A DNA stretch of 64,000 bases. Origin: DASXMT01 sp963803065 (GTDB taxonomy: Bacteria > Actinomycetota > Acidimicrobiia > Acidimicrobiales > RAAP-2). Shown here in pieces: positions 42,057 through 50,740 of this stretch (positions are counted from its first letter, which is position 1; the number at the start of each line of letters is the position of its first letter). The notes beneath the pieces are model-generated. The model was not told the origin of the DNA, ran no database searches, and saw nothing but the letters and a program-made list of their open reading frames with translations. Both the position numbers and the translations under genes were made by a program. The stretch is from assembly GCA_963803065.1 (NCBI GenBank), contig CAWDKW010000012.1, positions 62,001-126,000 of the forward strand, written 5' to 3'.

Positions 42057-43658
42057 TCAGGGCCTGGCGTCGAAGGTGGGGATGAGCGTGCGGGCGGCCC
42101 GGGCCTCGTCGACCCGGCGCACGGGTGTGGGCCGCGGGGCCTCGGACATGGAGGCGCCGGCCTCCGACGTGGCCTCCGAGGCGATCAGCTCGAGGGCCTC
42201 GGCCAGCGCCAGCAGCGTCTGCGGGCTCTCGGTCTCGGTCGGCTCGATCATGAGCGCCTCGTCGACGATGAGGGGGAAATAGACGGTGGGCGAATGGAAC
42301 CCCTCCTCGAGGAGACGCTTGGCCACGTCCAGGGCCCGGACGCCGTGGGGCTGTTTCAGGTTGCGGGTCGAGAGCACCGTCTCGTGCATGCAGGGCCGGT
42401 CGAAGGGGACGTCGTAGCTGCCGGCGAGGCGCTGGCGGATCCAGTTGGCGTTGAGCACGGCGACCTCAGCGATGCGGCGGAGGCCGTTGCCCCCGTTGGC
42501 TTGGATGTAGGCCAACGCCCGGGCCAGGACCAGGGCGTTGCCGTGCCACGTGTGCATGCGGCCGATCGATCGCTCGGGCACCGTCCACCCGAAGCCGTCG
42601 TCACCGTCAGCCCCCAGCCTGGTCGGTCGAGGACCGGGGAGGAACGGGACCAGGCGTTCGGCAACGGCGACCGGGCCGGCACCAGGGCCGCCGCCCCCGT
42701 GCGGGGTGGCAAAGGTCTTGTGCAGGTTCATGTGCACGATGTCGAAGCCCATGTCCCCGGGCCGGACCACGCCGAGGATGGCGTTGAGGTTGGCGCCGTC
42801 GTAGTAGAGCAGGCCCCCCACCTCGTGCACGGCCGCGGCGATCTCGGCGATGTCCTCCTCGAAGAGCCCGAGGGTGTTGGGGTTGGTGAGCATGATCCCG
42901 GCCACGTCCTCGTCGAGCACCGTCGCCAGCGAGGCCATGTCCACGCACCCCCGCTCGTCGCTCGGGACGGTCACGACGTCGTAGCCACCGAGGGTCACCG
43001 ATGCGGGATTGGTCCCATGAGCCGAGTCGGGGATGATCACCTTGTGCCGGGTCGAGCCCTGGGCATCGTGCCATGCCCGCATGAGGAGCAGGCCGGTCAG
43101 CTCCCCCGCCGCACCGGCTGCCGGCTGCAGCGTGGCCGCCGCCATCCCGGTGATCTCGCACAGATCCTCTTCCAACTCGACCAGGAGCTCGAGCCATCCC
43201 TGGGTCAGTGAGGCGGGGGCGGCAGGGTGCACGCCGGCCAGTCCGGGAAGGCCGGCGACGGTGTCGCACACCTTGGGGTTGTACTTCATCGTGCACGACC
43301 CCAGCGGGTAGGCGCCGAGGTCCACCGAGAACTGCCGGTGGGAGAGCCGGGTGAAATGGGCCACCAGGTCGCGCTCGGAGACCTCGGCCAGCGGGACCGG
43401 TGAGGGGCGCCGGAACTCGGCCGGGATGAGCTCCTCGAGGGGTGTCTCGGGCAACCCGGTCGTCCGGAAGGACCAGGCCGACCGTCCGGGATGGGACAAC
43501 TCGAACAAGGTCGGCTCGGCCTCGCGCCCCAACAGCGGCGCAGCGGTGGCCCTTCCCCCGGCCGCAGTCTGGACGACGGCATCACGCCCCGCGGCGTCAC
43601 CGGTCGCGGCATCCCGGCCGGCGGCATCACGACCCTCGGTCGGCGCGATCTCCGGCAT
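42057..43658 (-). CDS. gcvPB: glycine dehydrogenase (decarboxylating) subunit 2
   Basis: PLP-binding half of the two-subunit P-protein of the glycine cleavage system. The PLP lysine is in IVHMNLHKTFATPHGGGGPG; SAHGTNPASVTLGGYDVV and YYDGANLNAILG are further signatures. The N-terminal 40 residues contain an imperfect AGRDA repeat and are probably disordered. ATG 43658 overlaps the gcvPA stop as ATGA. 533 residues, longer than the usual about 480-500 because of the N- and C-terminal tails. Last gene of the minus-strand gcv operon. Confidence 0.95.
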   Translation of the reverse strand: MPEIAPTEGRDAAGRDAATGDAAGRDAVVQTAAGGRATAAPLLGREAEPTLFELSHPGRSAWSFRTTGLPETPLEELIPAEFRRPSPVPLAEVSERDLVAHFTRLSHRQFSVDLGAYPLGSCTMKYNPKVCDTVAGLPGLAGVHPAAPASLTQGWLELLVELEEDLCEITGMAAATLQPAAGAAGELTGLLLMRAWHDAQGSTRHKVIIPDSAHGTNPASVTLGGYDVVTVPSDERGCVDMASLATVLDEDVAGIMLTNPNTLGLFEEDIAEIAAAVHEVGGLLYYDGANLNAILGVVRPGDMGFDIVHMNLHKTFATPHGGGGPGAGPVAVAERLVPFLPGPRPTRLGADGDDGFGWTVPERSIGRMHTWHGNALVLARALAYIQANGGNGLRRIAEVAVLNANWIRQRLAGSYDVPFDRPCMHETVLSTRNLKQPHGVRALDVAKRLLEEGFHSPTVYFPLIVDEALMIEPTETESPQTLLALAEALELIASEATSEAGASMSEAPRPTPVRRVDEARAARTLIPTFDARP

Positions 43659-45031
43659 CAGGCCACCGCCTTGGCGAACGCAGCGGCATAGCCGTCGATC
43701 TCGGAACGGGTTCGTCGCTCGGTCACCGCCACCAAGAGCCCGTGCCCAGCATCGGCATAACCGTGACCGACGTCGGTCTCGCCCCCGTCGAGAGCGATGC
43801 CGGCCAGGAAGCCCTCGTCGGCCAAGCGCTCGATGACCACGGCGGCCGGCACCGGCGTCCGGACGGCGAACTCGCGGACCACCGGCGCCGTGGCGTACGG
43901 GGTGACGCCCTCCACGGCCAGCAACGCGTCACGGCAATAGCGGGTGGCCCGTGCGCACCGGAGGCCGAGCTCGGCGAGGCCCGACGTGCCCAGCCAGCCC
44001 AGCTGCACGGCTGCGGTCACCGCCATCAGTGTCTGGTTGGTGCACACGTTCGACGTGGCCTTCTCCCGGCGGATGTCCTGCTCGCGGGCGCGGAGGGTGG
44101 TGACGTAGGCGCGCCGTCCATCGGCGTCCACCGTCTCGCCCACCAGCCGCCCGGGAAGCCGACGGACATGGGACTGGGCGCAGGCGAACAAGCCCAGGTA
44201 TGGCCCGCCGAACCCGAGCGTGGTGCCGAAGACCTGACCCTCGCCGACCACGACGTCGGCCCCCCACCGCCCAGGCGAACGGAGGACACCGGCGGCCACC
44301 GGATCGGCCGCAACGACCAGGACCGCCCCGGTCCGATCGCACACCTCCCGTGCCGCACCGACGTCCTCCAGGCACCCGAGGAAGTTGGGGTAGCCGACCA
44401 GGAGCACGCCGGGAAGGTCATCGCCAGCCAGCCCGGTGTCGTCGGGCCACGCGGTGCGCCCGTCGACGAGGTCGACGATGGACAGACGATGGCCGGTCCC
44501 GGCCGCGCAGGTCGCCAGCATCTGTCGCCAGTGAGGATGGATGCCCTGTGACACCCACACCCGCTGGCGTCCCGATGCGGCAACCCCGAGGTTCACCGCC
44601 TCGACGGCGGCGCTGGCCCCGTCGTAGAGCGAGGCGTTGGCCACCGGGAGGCCCGACAGTCGGGAGACCATGGTCTGGAACTCGAACACCGCTTGGAGGA
44701 CCCCTTGGGCCACTTCGGGTTGGTAGGGCGTGTAGGAGGTGACGAACTCCGAACGCCCGGCGAGCGCCGCCGTGACCGACGGGATCTCATGGTCGTAGGC
44801 ACCACCGCCGGCAAAGCAGACCAGTCGGTCGCTCCTGGCCCGGTTGCGCCCTCCCAGCTCCTCGAAGCGGGCCAGGACGTCGGGCTCGCCGACGCTGTCA
44901 GCCAACTCCAGGCCTCGCTGGAGGCGCAGCGCCTCGGGGACGACCTCGAACAGCTCGTCGACCGAGCCCAGGCCGAGGAAGGACAGCATGGCGGCTACTT
45001 CATCATCGGTGTGCGGGATGTAGGTGCCCAC
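43658..45031 (-). CDS. gcvPA: glycine dehydrogenase (decarboxylating) subunit 1
   Basis: Partner subunit of GcvPB in glycine decarboxylation. GTG 45031 is chosen: a GAGGAGGG site lies about 10 nt before it and the protein then begins GTYIPHTDDEVAAML, the family start. Conserved segments are AGGGAYDHEIPSVT, FVTSYTPYQPEVAQG, NASLYDGASAAVEAV and KATSNVCTNQTLMA. 457 residues. It lies 25 bp downstream of gcvT and overlaps gcvPB. Confidence 0.95.
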   Translation of the reverse strand: MGTYIPHTDDEVAAMLSFLGLGSVDELFEVVPEALRLQRGLELADSVGEPDVLARFEELGGRNRARSDRLVCFAGGGAYDHEIPSVTAALAGRSEFVTSYTPYQPEVAQGVLQAVFEFQTMVSRLSGLPVANASLYDGASAAVEAVNLGVAASGRQRVWVSQGIHPHWRQMLATCAAGTGHRLSIVDLVDGRTAWPDDTGLAGDDLPGVLLVGYPNFLGCLEDVGAAREVCDRTGAVLVVAADPVAAGVLRSPGRWGADVVVGEGQVFGTTLGFGGPYLGLFACAQSHVRRLPGRLVGETVDADGRRAYVTTLRAREQDIRREKATSNVCTNQTLMAVTAAVQLGWLGTSGLAELGLRCARATRYCRDALLAVEGVTPYATAPVVREFAVRTPVPAAVVIERLADEGFLAGIALDGGETDVGHGYADAGHGLLVAVTERRTRSEIDGYAAAFAKAVA

Positions 45032-45056
45032 GGGCCGTGCCCTCCTCGGTGGTCGA

Positions 45057-46184
45057 TCAGCGGGTGCCGGCCCACTGGCCGGCATGGACGAAGGGGGTGG
45101 TGACGACCGTCCCGTCCAGCGAGCGGCCGCGCAGGGCGATGGACAGCGAGGCGCCGGGCTGGGTGTCGACGGTCGCGTCCACCAGGGCCAGGGCGATGCC
45201 GTGCCCGAGCATGGGCGAGAAGTTGCCGCTCGTCACCGTGCCCACCGTGCTGCCGCCGGCCTCGACGTCCGAGCCCTGCCGCGGTGGCTGCCGGCCCGGT
45301 GTGGTCAGTCCGACCAAGTGGCGCCGGACACCGACTGCCCGCTCGGCCACGAGGGCGTCGAGCCCACGGAAGGCGTCCTTGTCCCAACCCACCACCCACC
45401 CCAGTCCGGCCTGGAGCGGGGTGATGCCGGGCCCGAGCTCGTGGCCGTGGAGCGGGAGGGCCGCCTCGAGCCGGAGCGTGTCCCTCGCCCCGAGCCCGGC
45501 CGGGACGACGCCGGCCTCGAGCAGGGCGTCCCAGAAGCGCTCGGCGATCCCGGCCGGGACGGCGCACTCCACGCCGTCCTCGCCCGTGTAACCGGTACCG
45601 GCCGCCCGGCAGGAGACGCCGGCCCAGTCGAAGGTGCCCACCCGGAACCGGGGAATGGCGGCGGCGTCGGGGGCGACGGTGGCCAGGCGCCGGCGGGCGT
45701 CAGGGCCCTGGACGGCGACGATGGCTCGGCGCTCGGTGGTGTCCGTCCCCCCGATGGCCGACACCACCCGTTCGGTGTTGGACGCGTTGGGCATCACGTC
45801 GAAGACCTCGTCGTCCACCCACCAGACGATGATGTCGTCCACCACCGAGGCGTCGTCCTCGTCGAGAAGGTGGGTGTACTGGGCCCGCCCGGGTCCGATG
45901 CGCCGGAGGTCGTTGGACAGCGAGACCTGGAGCCGATCGAACGCGTCCGCACCCTCGACCCGCACCGTGCCCAGATGGCTCACGTCGAAGGCCACCGCCC
46001 CTGTCCGACAGGCCCGGTGCTCGGACAGCGTCCCGTCCGGATAGGCCAACGGCATCTCCCACCCGCCGAACTCGACCAACTTGGCTCCGAGACGGCGGTG
46101 GGCAGCGACCAGGGGCGTCTGGTGCAGGCTCCGTGCGCCGCGGTGAGGGCCCGCGGCCGTGCTGCTCGGGGGTGCGGCGGTCAC
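45057..46184 (-). CDS. gcvT: aminomethyltransferase (T-protein of glycine cleavage)
   Basis: Transfers the methylene group from lipoyl-bound aminomethyl to tetrahydrofolate and releases ammonia. The N-terminus reads LGAKLVEFGGWEMPL; VSHLGTVRVEG follows, then YTGEDGVECAVP and ARDTLRLEAALPLHGHEL, which holds the folate-site residues. 375 residues, GTG start. First of gcvT-gcvPA-gcvPB. The lipoyl carrier gcvH and lpd are not in the window. Confidence 0.95.
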   Translation of the reverse strand: MTAAPPSSTAAGPHRGARSLHQTPLVAAHRRLGAKLVEFGGWEMPLAYPDGTLSEHRACRTGAVAFDVSHLGTVRVEGADAFDRLQVSLSNDLRRIGPGRAQYTHLLDEDDASVVDDIIVWWVDDEVFDVMPNASNTERVVSAIGGTDTTERRAIVAVQGPDARRRLATVAPDAAAIPRFRVGTFDWAGVSCRAAGTGYTGEDGVECAVPAGIAERFWDALLEAGVVPAGLGARDTLRLEAALPLHGHELGPGITPLQAGLGWVVGWDKDAFRGLDALVAERAVGVRRHLVGLTTPGRQPPRQGSDVEAGGSTVGTVTSGNFSPMLGHGIALALVDATVDTQPGASLSIALRGRSLDGTVVTTPFVHAGQWAGTR

Positions 46185-46193
46185 GCCGCCACA

Positions 46194-46592
46194 CTAAACG
46201 GTGTCGACCCGATGAGCGATCAGGCCGGGCGGGCGACGGCGCCGGAGCCCGCCTGCGCCCAGGCCGTCGCCCACCAGCCCGTACTTGGCCAGCAACGCAA
46301 GGGTGTCGCGCTGATACAGCACCTTCACCCGGATCTCCGGGTAGAGCTCCCGGAGCCGACGCACCTTGGCGTTCTTCTTGGTGACCAGTGGCTGGTTCAT
46401 GGTGGTCAGCTCGACGAAGAGGCGCCGGGCCGGGAGCCAGAAGTCGGGCCGGAACCCGGACATAGGCCTTCCCTGGTCGTCCCATCGGAGGGCGAACTCG
46501 ACCGGCTCGTACTCCCACGACACGCCGTAGAAGTCGAGGATCCGGGCGAACCGTCGTTCCGAGTCGTGGGCGAACCGGGTCGCCTCGGTCAT
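46194..46592 (-). CDS. PD-(D/E)XK nuclease-like protein
   Basis: A 132-residue protein. FRPDFWLPARRLFVELTTM followed by KNAKVRRLRELYP fits a PD-(D/E)XK-like core (Asp, then ExT with a downstream Lys), similar to small DUF559-type nucleases. ATG 46592 is chosen over a GC-rich upstream extension. It ends 9 bp before gcvT and begins 50 bp after ftsR, so it is probably in the same transcript. Biological role unknown. Confidence 0.65.
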   Translation of the reverse strand: MTEATRFAHDSERRFARILDFYGVSWEYEPVEFALRWDDQGRPMSGFRPDFWLPARRLFVELTTMNQPLVTKKNAKVRRLRELYPEIRVKVLYQRDTLALLAKYGLVGDGLGAGGLRRRRPPGLIAHRVDTV

Positions 46593-46642
46593 CGACGACG
46601 AGGCCCGCCGAGGGATTGGTGTCGGTTCGCGCACTCCCCGGC

Positions 46643-47164
46643 TCAATGCTCGGCTGCCTCGGGGGTAGCCAGGTACCGGGCGGCGGGATGTCTCTCGGGA
46701 ATGCGCGTGCGAGTGCTCGGCTCGCTGATCTTCACGATGGCCGCCTCGAGCTCTTTGACCACGCCGGAGAGGGGCAGCACGTTGAAGACCCCTTGGCCGC
46801 CGGCCAAGAGATCGACCACCTCGCCGTTGGAGTGGGCCAGGACCGAGCGGGACCCGGCCAGCACCAACTGGGCCGAGGCCAGGTCGGCGCCGAGGTCATC
46901 GCGGAGACACTGGATGGCCTGACGGGCCTGCTTCAGCTTGAGGCCGGCATCGAGCAGTTGCTTGATGACCTTCAGCTCCAAGACGTCGTTGTACGAATAG
47001 CGCCGTTGGCTCCCGCTGCCTTGCGCGTCGGCTATCGACGGCCGAAGGAGCCCGGTCCGGGCCCAGTAGTCCAACTGGCGATACGTGATCCCGACGATCG
47101 AGCACACTTGCGGCCCCCGGAAACCGTCCTCGGGGACGTCGCTGCTGGTACGTGCGATCATCAA
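46643..47164 (-). CDS. ftsR: MerR-type transcriptional regulator FtsR (Rv1828 family)
   Basis: DNA-binding protein with an N-terminal MerR helix-turn-helix. The signature VCSIVGITYRQLDYWARTGL is nearly identical to mycobacterial Rv1828, and GSGSQRRYSYNDVLELKVIK follows. The effector half has EVVDLLAGGQGVFNVLP. In Corynebacterium the orthologue activates ftsZ. 173 residues, ATG 47164 after GGAGGAGGGTTG. A 7-bp inverted repeat (GGTTGAC at 47179 and GTCAACC at 47215) upstream could be an operator. In mycobacteria this gene also sits near gcv genes. Confidence 0.9.
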   Translation of the reverse strand: MMIARTSSDVPEDGFRGPQVCSIVGITYRQLDYWARTGLLRPSIADAQGSGSQRRYSYNDVLELKVIKQLLDAGLKLKQARQAIQCLRDDLGADLASAQLVLAGSRSVLAHSNGEVVDLLAGGQGVFNVLPLSGVVKELEAAIVKISEPSTRTRIPERHPAARYLATPEAAEH

Positions 47165-47337
47165 CCCTCCTCCTCCACCTCGACGGGAGGTTGACCATCA
47201 CCCGAAGGTAGAGCGTCAACCTGACAACCCCACGGTATCACACGCCCGTAATTACCCGGGTGTGACCCGATGCCGGCCCGCTCGGGGGGGCAGGGGCTGA
47301 TTTGGACGGGCGCACCGGCGCGGCAATGATTCGTTCC

Positions 47338-47727
47338 ATGACCGTGATCAAGATCAATGCCATTACCGTCCCCTCCGAGTCTGGAGACGAGTTGGCCCGT
47401 CGCTTCGCCAACCGTGCCGGGGCCGTGGACGGCGCCGACGGCTTCGAGGGCTTCGAGCTGATGCGTCCCGTGGACGATCGTGAGACGTGGTTGGTGGTGA
47501 CGCGATGGCGCGACGACGCAGCGTTCGAAGCTTGGGTGGCGTCGCCCGCGTTCGGGCATGGTCACCGGGGTTCCTCGGAGGGTTCGGGCGCACACGGTTC
47601 GGCTGGCGCGCACGGCGCGCACGGCGCGCACGGCGGGCACGGCGGCGACAGTGACGCCGCTCCGCCGGTGTCGATGAGCAGCGAGCTGTGGGCCTACGAG
47701 GTCGTCGACCTGTCCTCTCCCGAATGA
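47338..47727 (+). CDS. MhuD-like heme-degrading monooxygenase with His/Gly insert
   Basis: Antibiotic-biosynthesis-monooxygenase fold enzyme that opens heme and releases iron. Residues known to matter in mycobacterial MhuD are at the same numbers: Asn7 (MTVIKINAITVP), Arg26 and Trp66, with the axial His at 74 or 76 in AFGHGH. Right after this comes a His/Gly-rich insert (AHGAHGAHGGHGG) made by 9-bp tandem repeats, then the family end SSELWAYEVVDL. 129 residues from ATG 47338; an ATG at 47326 is possible. Divergent from ftsR. Confidence 0.82.
   Translation: MTVIKINAITVPSESGDELARRFANRAGAVDGADGFEGFELMRPVDDRETWLVVTRWRDDAAFEAWVASPAFGHGHRGSSEGSGAHGSAGAHGAHGAHGGHGGDSDAAPPVSMSSELWAYEVVDLSSPE
47605..47646 (+). 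repeat. 9-bp tandem repeat (GCGCACGGC) in mhuD-like gene
   Basis: Three GCGCACGGC units and a fourth GGGCACGGC encode Ala-His-Gly triplets. Multiples of three keep the frame, so length variation would only alter the loop. Confidence 0.85.
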
Positions 47728-48033
47728 GCGTCTCACCGCCGACGACATCGACAGCTTCGGAGCAACCGTCGCAGTCGGCGCTGCCGGAGCACCGGCGGTC
47801 CATCGAGTAGGTAGCCTTCGACGCTGGCGACTCGCTCGTCGTCATCGGAACGCTCCGGGACTGTCGTTCGTGGGCCGAGGGTCCTGTCGTGGACGCGTCC
47901 ACGACATGGAGCTGCGGGTGACGGTCCGACTCCCCGACTCCTCGTGCACTTCCGGGAGCGCGTGGCCAGGGGCGGCCGAGCCCCGGAGCCCTCGGCCCCT
48001 GCACTCGGCGACCGGGTCGGCCATGATGTTCAC

Positions 48034-48315
48034 ATGTCCAATGGCAATGGGACGTCAAGGCTGTCCGTCCGATCGAGCGGCTCGTTGCTCTCGATCAACT
48101 CGAAGGGGTCGATCCTGTCGATCAACTCGATCGGATCGGTCCTGTCCATCGGATCCATCGGATCGGCCGGCTCGGTGCTGTCGGTGGGCAGCTTCTTGGG
48201 GATCGGCTCGGTCCTCTCGGCGGCATCCGTCCTCTCGGTCCTGTCTTGGCGATCGTGGGGTGGCGTGCTCGGGGCGGGTCGGCGCCGTGGGGCCCGGGAG
48301 CCGCACGGCGCCTGA
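48034..48315 (+). CDS. small Gly/Ser/Leu/Ile repeat protein (GSxLSIxS repeats)
   Basis: A 93-residue protein. Residues about 12-70 are built from octad-like units: GSLLSINS, GSILSINS, GSVLSIGS, GSVLSVGS, GSVLSAAS. It ends VLSWRSWGGVLGAGRRRGAR. Alternation of Ser/Gly with Leu/Ile suggests a beta-strand-rich or membrane-inserting structure. I recall similar short proteins in other actinobacterial genomes, but no function is known to me. ATG 48034; no strong ribosome-binding site. The 306 bp upstream (47728-48033) shows nothing convincing. Confidence 0.6.
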   Translation: MSNGNGTSRLSVRSSGSLLSINSKGSILSINSIGSVLSIGSIGSAGSVLSVGSFLGIGSVLSAASVLSVLSWRSWGGVLGAGRRRGAREPHGA

Positions 48316-48412
48316 TCGCCCCGATTCGGCCTGAACCGACGGTCGGCGCGCAGAGCCCGGGCCTTCCCGAGCGGCCCGCCGGCGATCACGGTCGAGCCCC
48401 GGTCGTCGTCGC

Positions 48413-49015
48413 CTACGGCGTGGTCGTCGTGGTGGTGGGCGGGACTGTCGTGGTGGTGGGCGGGACTGTCGTCGTCGTCGGTGGGACCGTCGTGGTGGTG
48501 GTCGGCGGCGCCGTCGTGGTCGTGTGCGGGACCGTCGTCGTGGGCGAGACCGTGGTCGTGGTGTGTGGCGTGGTGGTCGAGCTGCTCGTCGTCGTCGTGG
48601 TCGGGTTGTTCGAGTTCGACCCGGTGGTGAGCAAGACGATGATCAAAACGATCACGATGATGGCCAGAACGGCGATGACCCACGGCCACCAGTTCCGCCG
48701 CTCGCCCCCGTCGTCGCCGCCACCGGGTGGCTGCTGTCCCGGGGGTCGATAGGCGCCGGATGCTGCAGCCGTCGGGACGACGGCGGTGGGATCACCGGTC
48801 GGGCCGGTGACCGCTCTGGTCGGCTCGTCGGCCGGCGATGGGCCCTCGCTGCCGGCGGGCGGCACGGCCTGGGTCCGACCGTAGGGATCGGGCGGCGGCG
48901 GAGCATGGCCGGCGGGCGGCGGGGGCAGGCTCTCGTAGTCGGGGTGCTGCTCGGGCGGGTACCACTTGTGGTCCGATGCCTGCCACCAGCCCTTGCCCTG
49001 GGAGTAATCGCTCAT
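48413..49015 (-). CDS. single-pass membrane protein with WYPPE N-terminus and Thr-rich tail
   Basis: About 200 residues. The N-terminus GWWQASDHKWYPPEQ resembles the DUF2510-type motif often placed at the start of actinobacterial membrane proteins. A Pro-rich cytoplasmic linker, one transmembrane helix (WVIAVLAIIVIVLIIVLL) and an extracellular tail made almost only of TTTTVPP repeats follow. The tail probably spans the cell envelope. ATG 49015 is preferred over an upstream in-frame start. Function unknown. The repeat coding region is low-complexity GT/GA-rich DNA (about 48410-48600). Confidence 0.8.
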   Translation of the reverse strand: MSDYSQGKGWWQASDHKWYPPEQHPDYESLPPPPAGHAPPPPDPYGRTQAVPPAGSEGPSPADEPTRAVTGPTGDPTAVVPTAAASGAYRPPGQQPPGGGDDGGERRNWWPWVIAVLAIIVIVLIIVLLTTGSNSNNPTTTTTSSSTTTPHTTTTVSPTTTVPHTTTTAPPTTTTTVPPTTTTVPPTTTTVPPTTTTTTP

Positions 49016-49184
49016 TGGTCCAACACCCACAGTCCCCGATCGCACGTATGGCGTGAGGCTGGATCATACGCACATCACCCCGGGCGTCGGCGGATGGCCC
49101 CGTCGCCCTTTGGCCGATGTGCCGCCCAGAGGACGGGCAGCGATTACCGTGATGCGGCATGAGCATGAACATGGGCGGGCCGCG

Positions 49185-49421
49185 ATGATCGACGTTGACC
49201 TGGCCAAGGTGACCAAGGTCCTGTTCGGGAACGAGTGGTGGGACGTGCATCCCGGCACGCTCGTCATCGACCATGTGACCCTGGCCACCGACGACGACCC
49301 TCCGCCGGGTGACAGGGCCTCCCAGATGGCGTTCCGCTTCGTGGGCTCCTCGCTCGGCGAGTCGCGGGTCAAAGGACAAGTCACCGCGGTCCTGTCGGCC
49401 CTGCAGGCGGTGATCGAATAG
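49185..49421 (+). CDS. hypothetical 78-aa protein
   Basis: Begins MIDVDLAKVTKVLFGNEWWD, then VHPGTLVIDHVTLATDDDP and AFRFVGSSLGESRVKGQVTAVLSALQAV. It looks like a small alpha/beta domain with no motif I recognise. ATG 49185 is preferred because a TACCGT box (49145-49150) puts the transcript start beyond the earlier in-frame starts. Divergent from the membrane-protein gene at 48413 and convergent with amt. Confidence 0.55.
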   Translation: MIDVDLAKVTKVLFGNEWWDVHPGTLVIDHVTLATDDDPPPGDRASQMAFRFVGSSLGESRVKGQVTAVLSALQAVIE

Positions 49422-49489
49422 CGGTGGCCGATTGAGCGAGGGCCGGCTAGCGAGCGGCGACGACCGCAGGCGCGGGCCGAGGTTTCACC

Positions 49490-50740
49490 TCAGCTGCCGA
49501 TGCGCCCCGTGCCGCCCATCGAGTAGGCGCTCTCTGCATGCTGGGACAGATCGAGCCCTTGGAACTCCTCCTCGGGCGAGACCCGGAGCCCGATGGTGAG
49601 GTCCACCGCCTTGGCGATCGCCCAGGTGGCACCGAAGGAGAACACGACGGTCACGACCGCGGCCAGGAGCTCCACCCCGAAGAAGTGGAGCCCGCCCCCC
49701 ATGAACAGCCCGTTGGCACCGGCCGGATTGACGGCATTGGTGGCGAAGCACCCCAGGAGCACCATGCCGATCAAACCGCCGACACCGTGGACCCCGAGCA
49801 CGTCGAGGGAGTCGTCGTAGCGGAGCCGGAACTTCAGGCGGACGGCCAGGGCGCAGATGCACCCTGCGGCCGCGCCGATCAGCAGTGCCGGCATCGGTCC
49901 GACGAAACCGGCACAGGGCGTGATGGCCACCATGCCGGCCACCGCCCCCGATGCGGCACCGAGGGTCGTCGGGAACTTCTCCGTCGTCCGTTCGAAGATG
50001 ATCCAAGCCAAAAGGCCGGCGGCCGCTGCCAGCTGGGTATTGACGAACGCGTGGACGGCCACCCCGTTGGCGGCCAGAGCCGACCCGCCGTTGAACCCGA
50101 ACCAGCCGAACCAGAGGATCCCCGCTCCGAGGAGGCTGATGGGAACGGAATGGGGAGCCATGCTCTCGCTGGGCCATCCCCGTCGGCGGCCGAGCACGAG
50201 CACGATGGCCAGCGTTGAGAAACCCGAGTTGATCTCCACCACCGTCCCGCCGGCAAAGTCGAGCACTCCCCGGCGGGCCAACCATCCCTCCGGGCTGAAC
50301 ACCCAGTGGGCCAGGGGCACGTAGACGAGCACCACCCACAGGGCGATGAAGGCCACGAATCCGACGAACCGGACCCGGTCGACCACTCCCCCGCTGATCA
50401 AGGCGGCGGTGATGACGGCGAACATCATCTGGAAGATCATGATGGCCGACGGGGAGACGTCGACGCGGCCCAGCCCGGGAAGAGTACTGCCCAGGTGCTC
50501 GAGCCCGGCGAGGTGCAGGTCCCCGAGCAGACCGCCGCCGATGTCGTTGCCGAAGGCCAGGCTGAAACCAAACACGGCCCAGATCACACTGACGACGCCG
50601 ATGCAGATGAAGCTCAGCATCATCACGGCCAGTACGTTCTTGGACCGGACCATGCCCCCATAGAAGAGGGCGAGACCCGGGGTCATGAAGAGGACGAGTG
50701 CGGCACTGACCAGGACCCAGGCGGTGTCGGCTGCGTGCAT
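49490..50740 (-). CDS. amt: ammonium transporter (Amt/Mep/Rh family) with Glu at first twin-His position
   Basis: Membrane channel or transporter for ammonium, 416 residues, 11 predicted membrane segments. Family motifs: LALFYGGMVRSKNVL, GFNGGSALAANG, DDSLDVLGVHGVGG. In E. coli AmtB the pore has His168 and His318. Here the second is His318 in LGVHGVGG, but the first is Glu169 (AGGTVVEINSG), as in some fungal Mep proteins. ATG 50740, with a GGGAGGACAC site upstream. The usual glnK gene is not next to it. Confidence 0.95.
   Translation of the reverse strand: MHAADTAWVLVSAALVLFMTPGLALFYGGMVRSKNVLAVMMLSFICIGVVSVIWAVFGFSLAFGNDIGGGLLGDLHLAGLEHLGSTLPGLGRVDVSPSAIMIFQMMFAVITAALISGGVVDRVRFVGFVAFIALWVVLVYVPLAHWVFSPEGWLARRGVLDFAGGTVVEINSGFSTLAIVLVLGRRRGWPSESMAPHSVPISLLGAGILWFGWFGFNGGSALAANGVAVHAFVNTQLAAAAGLLAWIIFERTTEKFPTTLGAASGAVAGMVAITPCAGFVGPMPALLIGAAAGCICALAVRLKFRLRYDDSLDVLGVHGVGGLIGMVLLGCFATNAVNPAGANGLFMGGGLHFFGVELLAAVVTVVFSFGATWAIAKAVDLTIGLRVSPEEEFQGLDLSQHAESAYSMGGTGRIGS

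Noticed and set aside
47842..48033. 63-codon minus-strand frame upstream of the GSxLSIxS gene
   Set aside because: No ribosome-binding site, no motif, Arg/Pro-rich shadow composition.
48410..48610. Short-period GT/GA-rich repeats that look like a CRISPR or satellite
   Set aside because: They are codon-level TTTTVPP repeats of the minus-strand membrane protein; no spacers exist.
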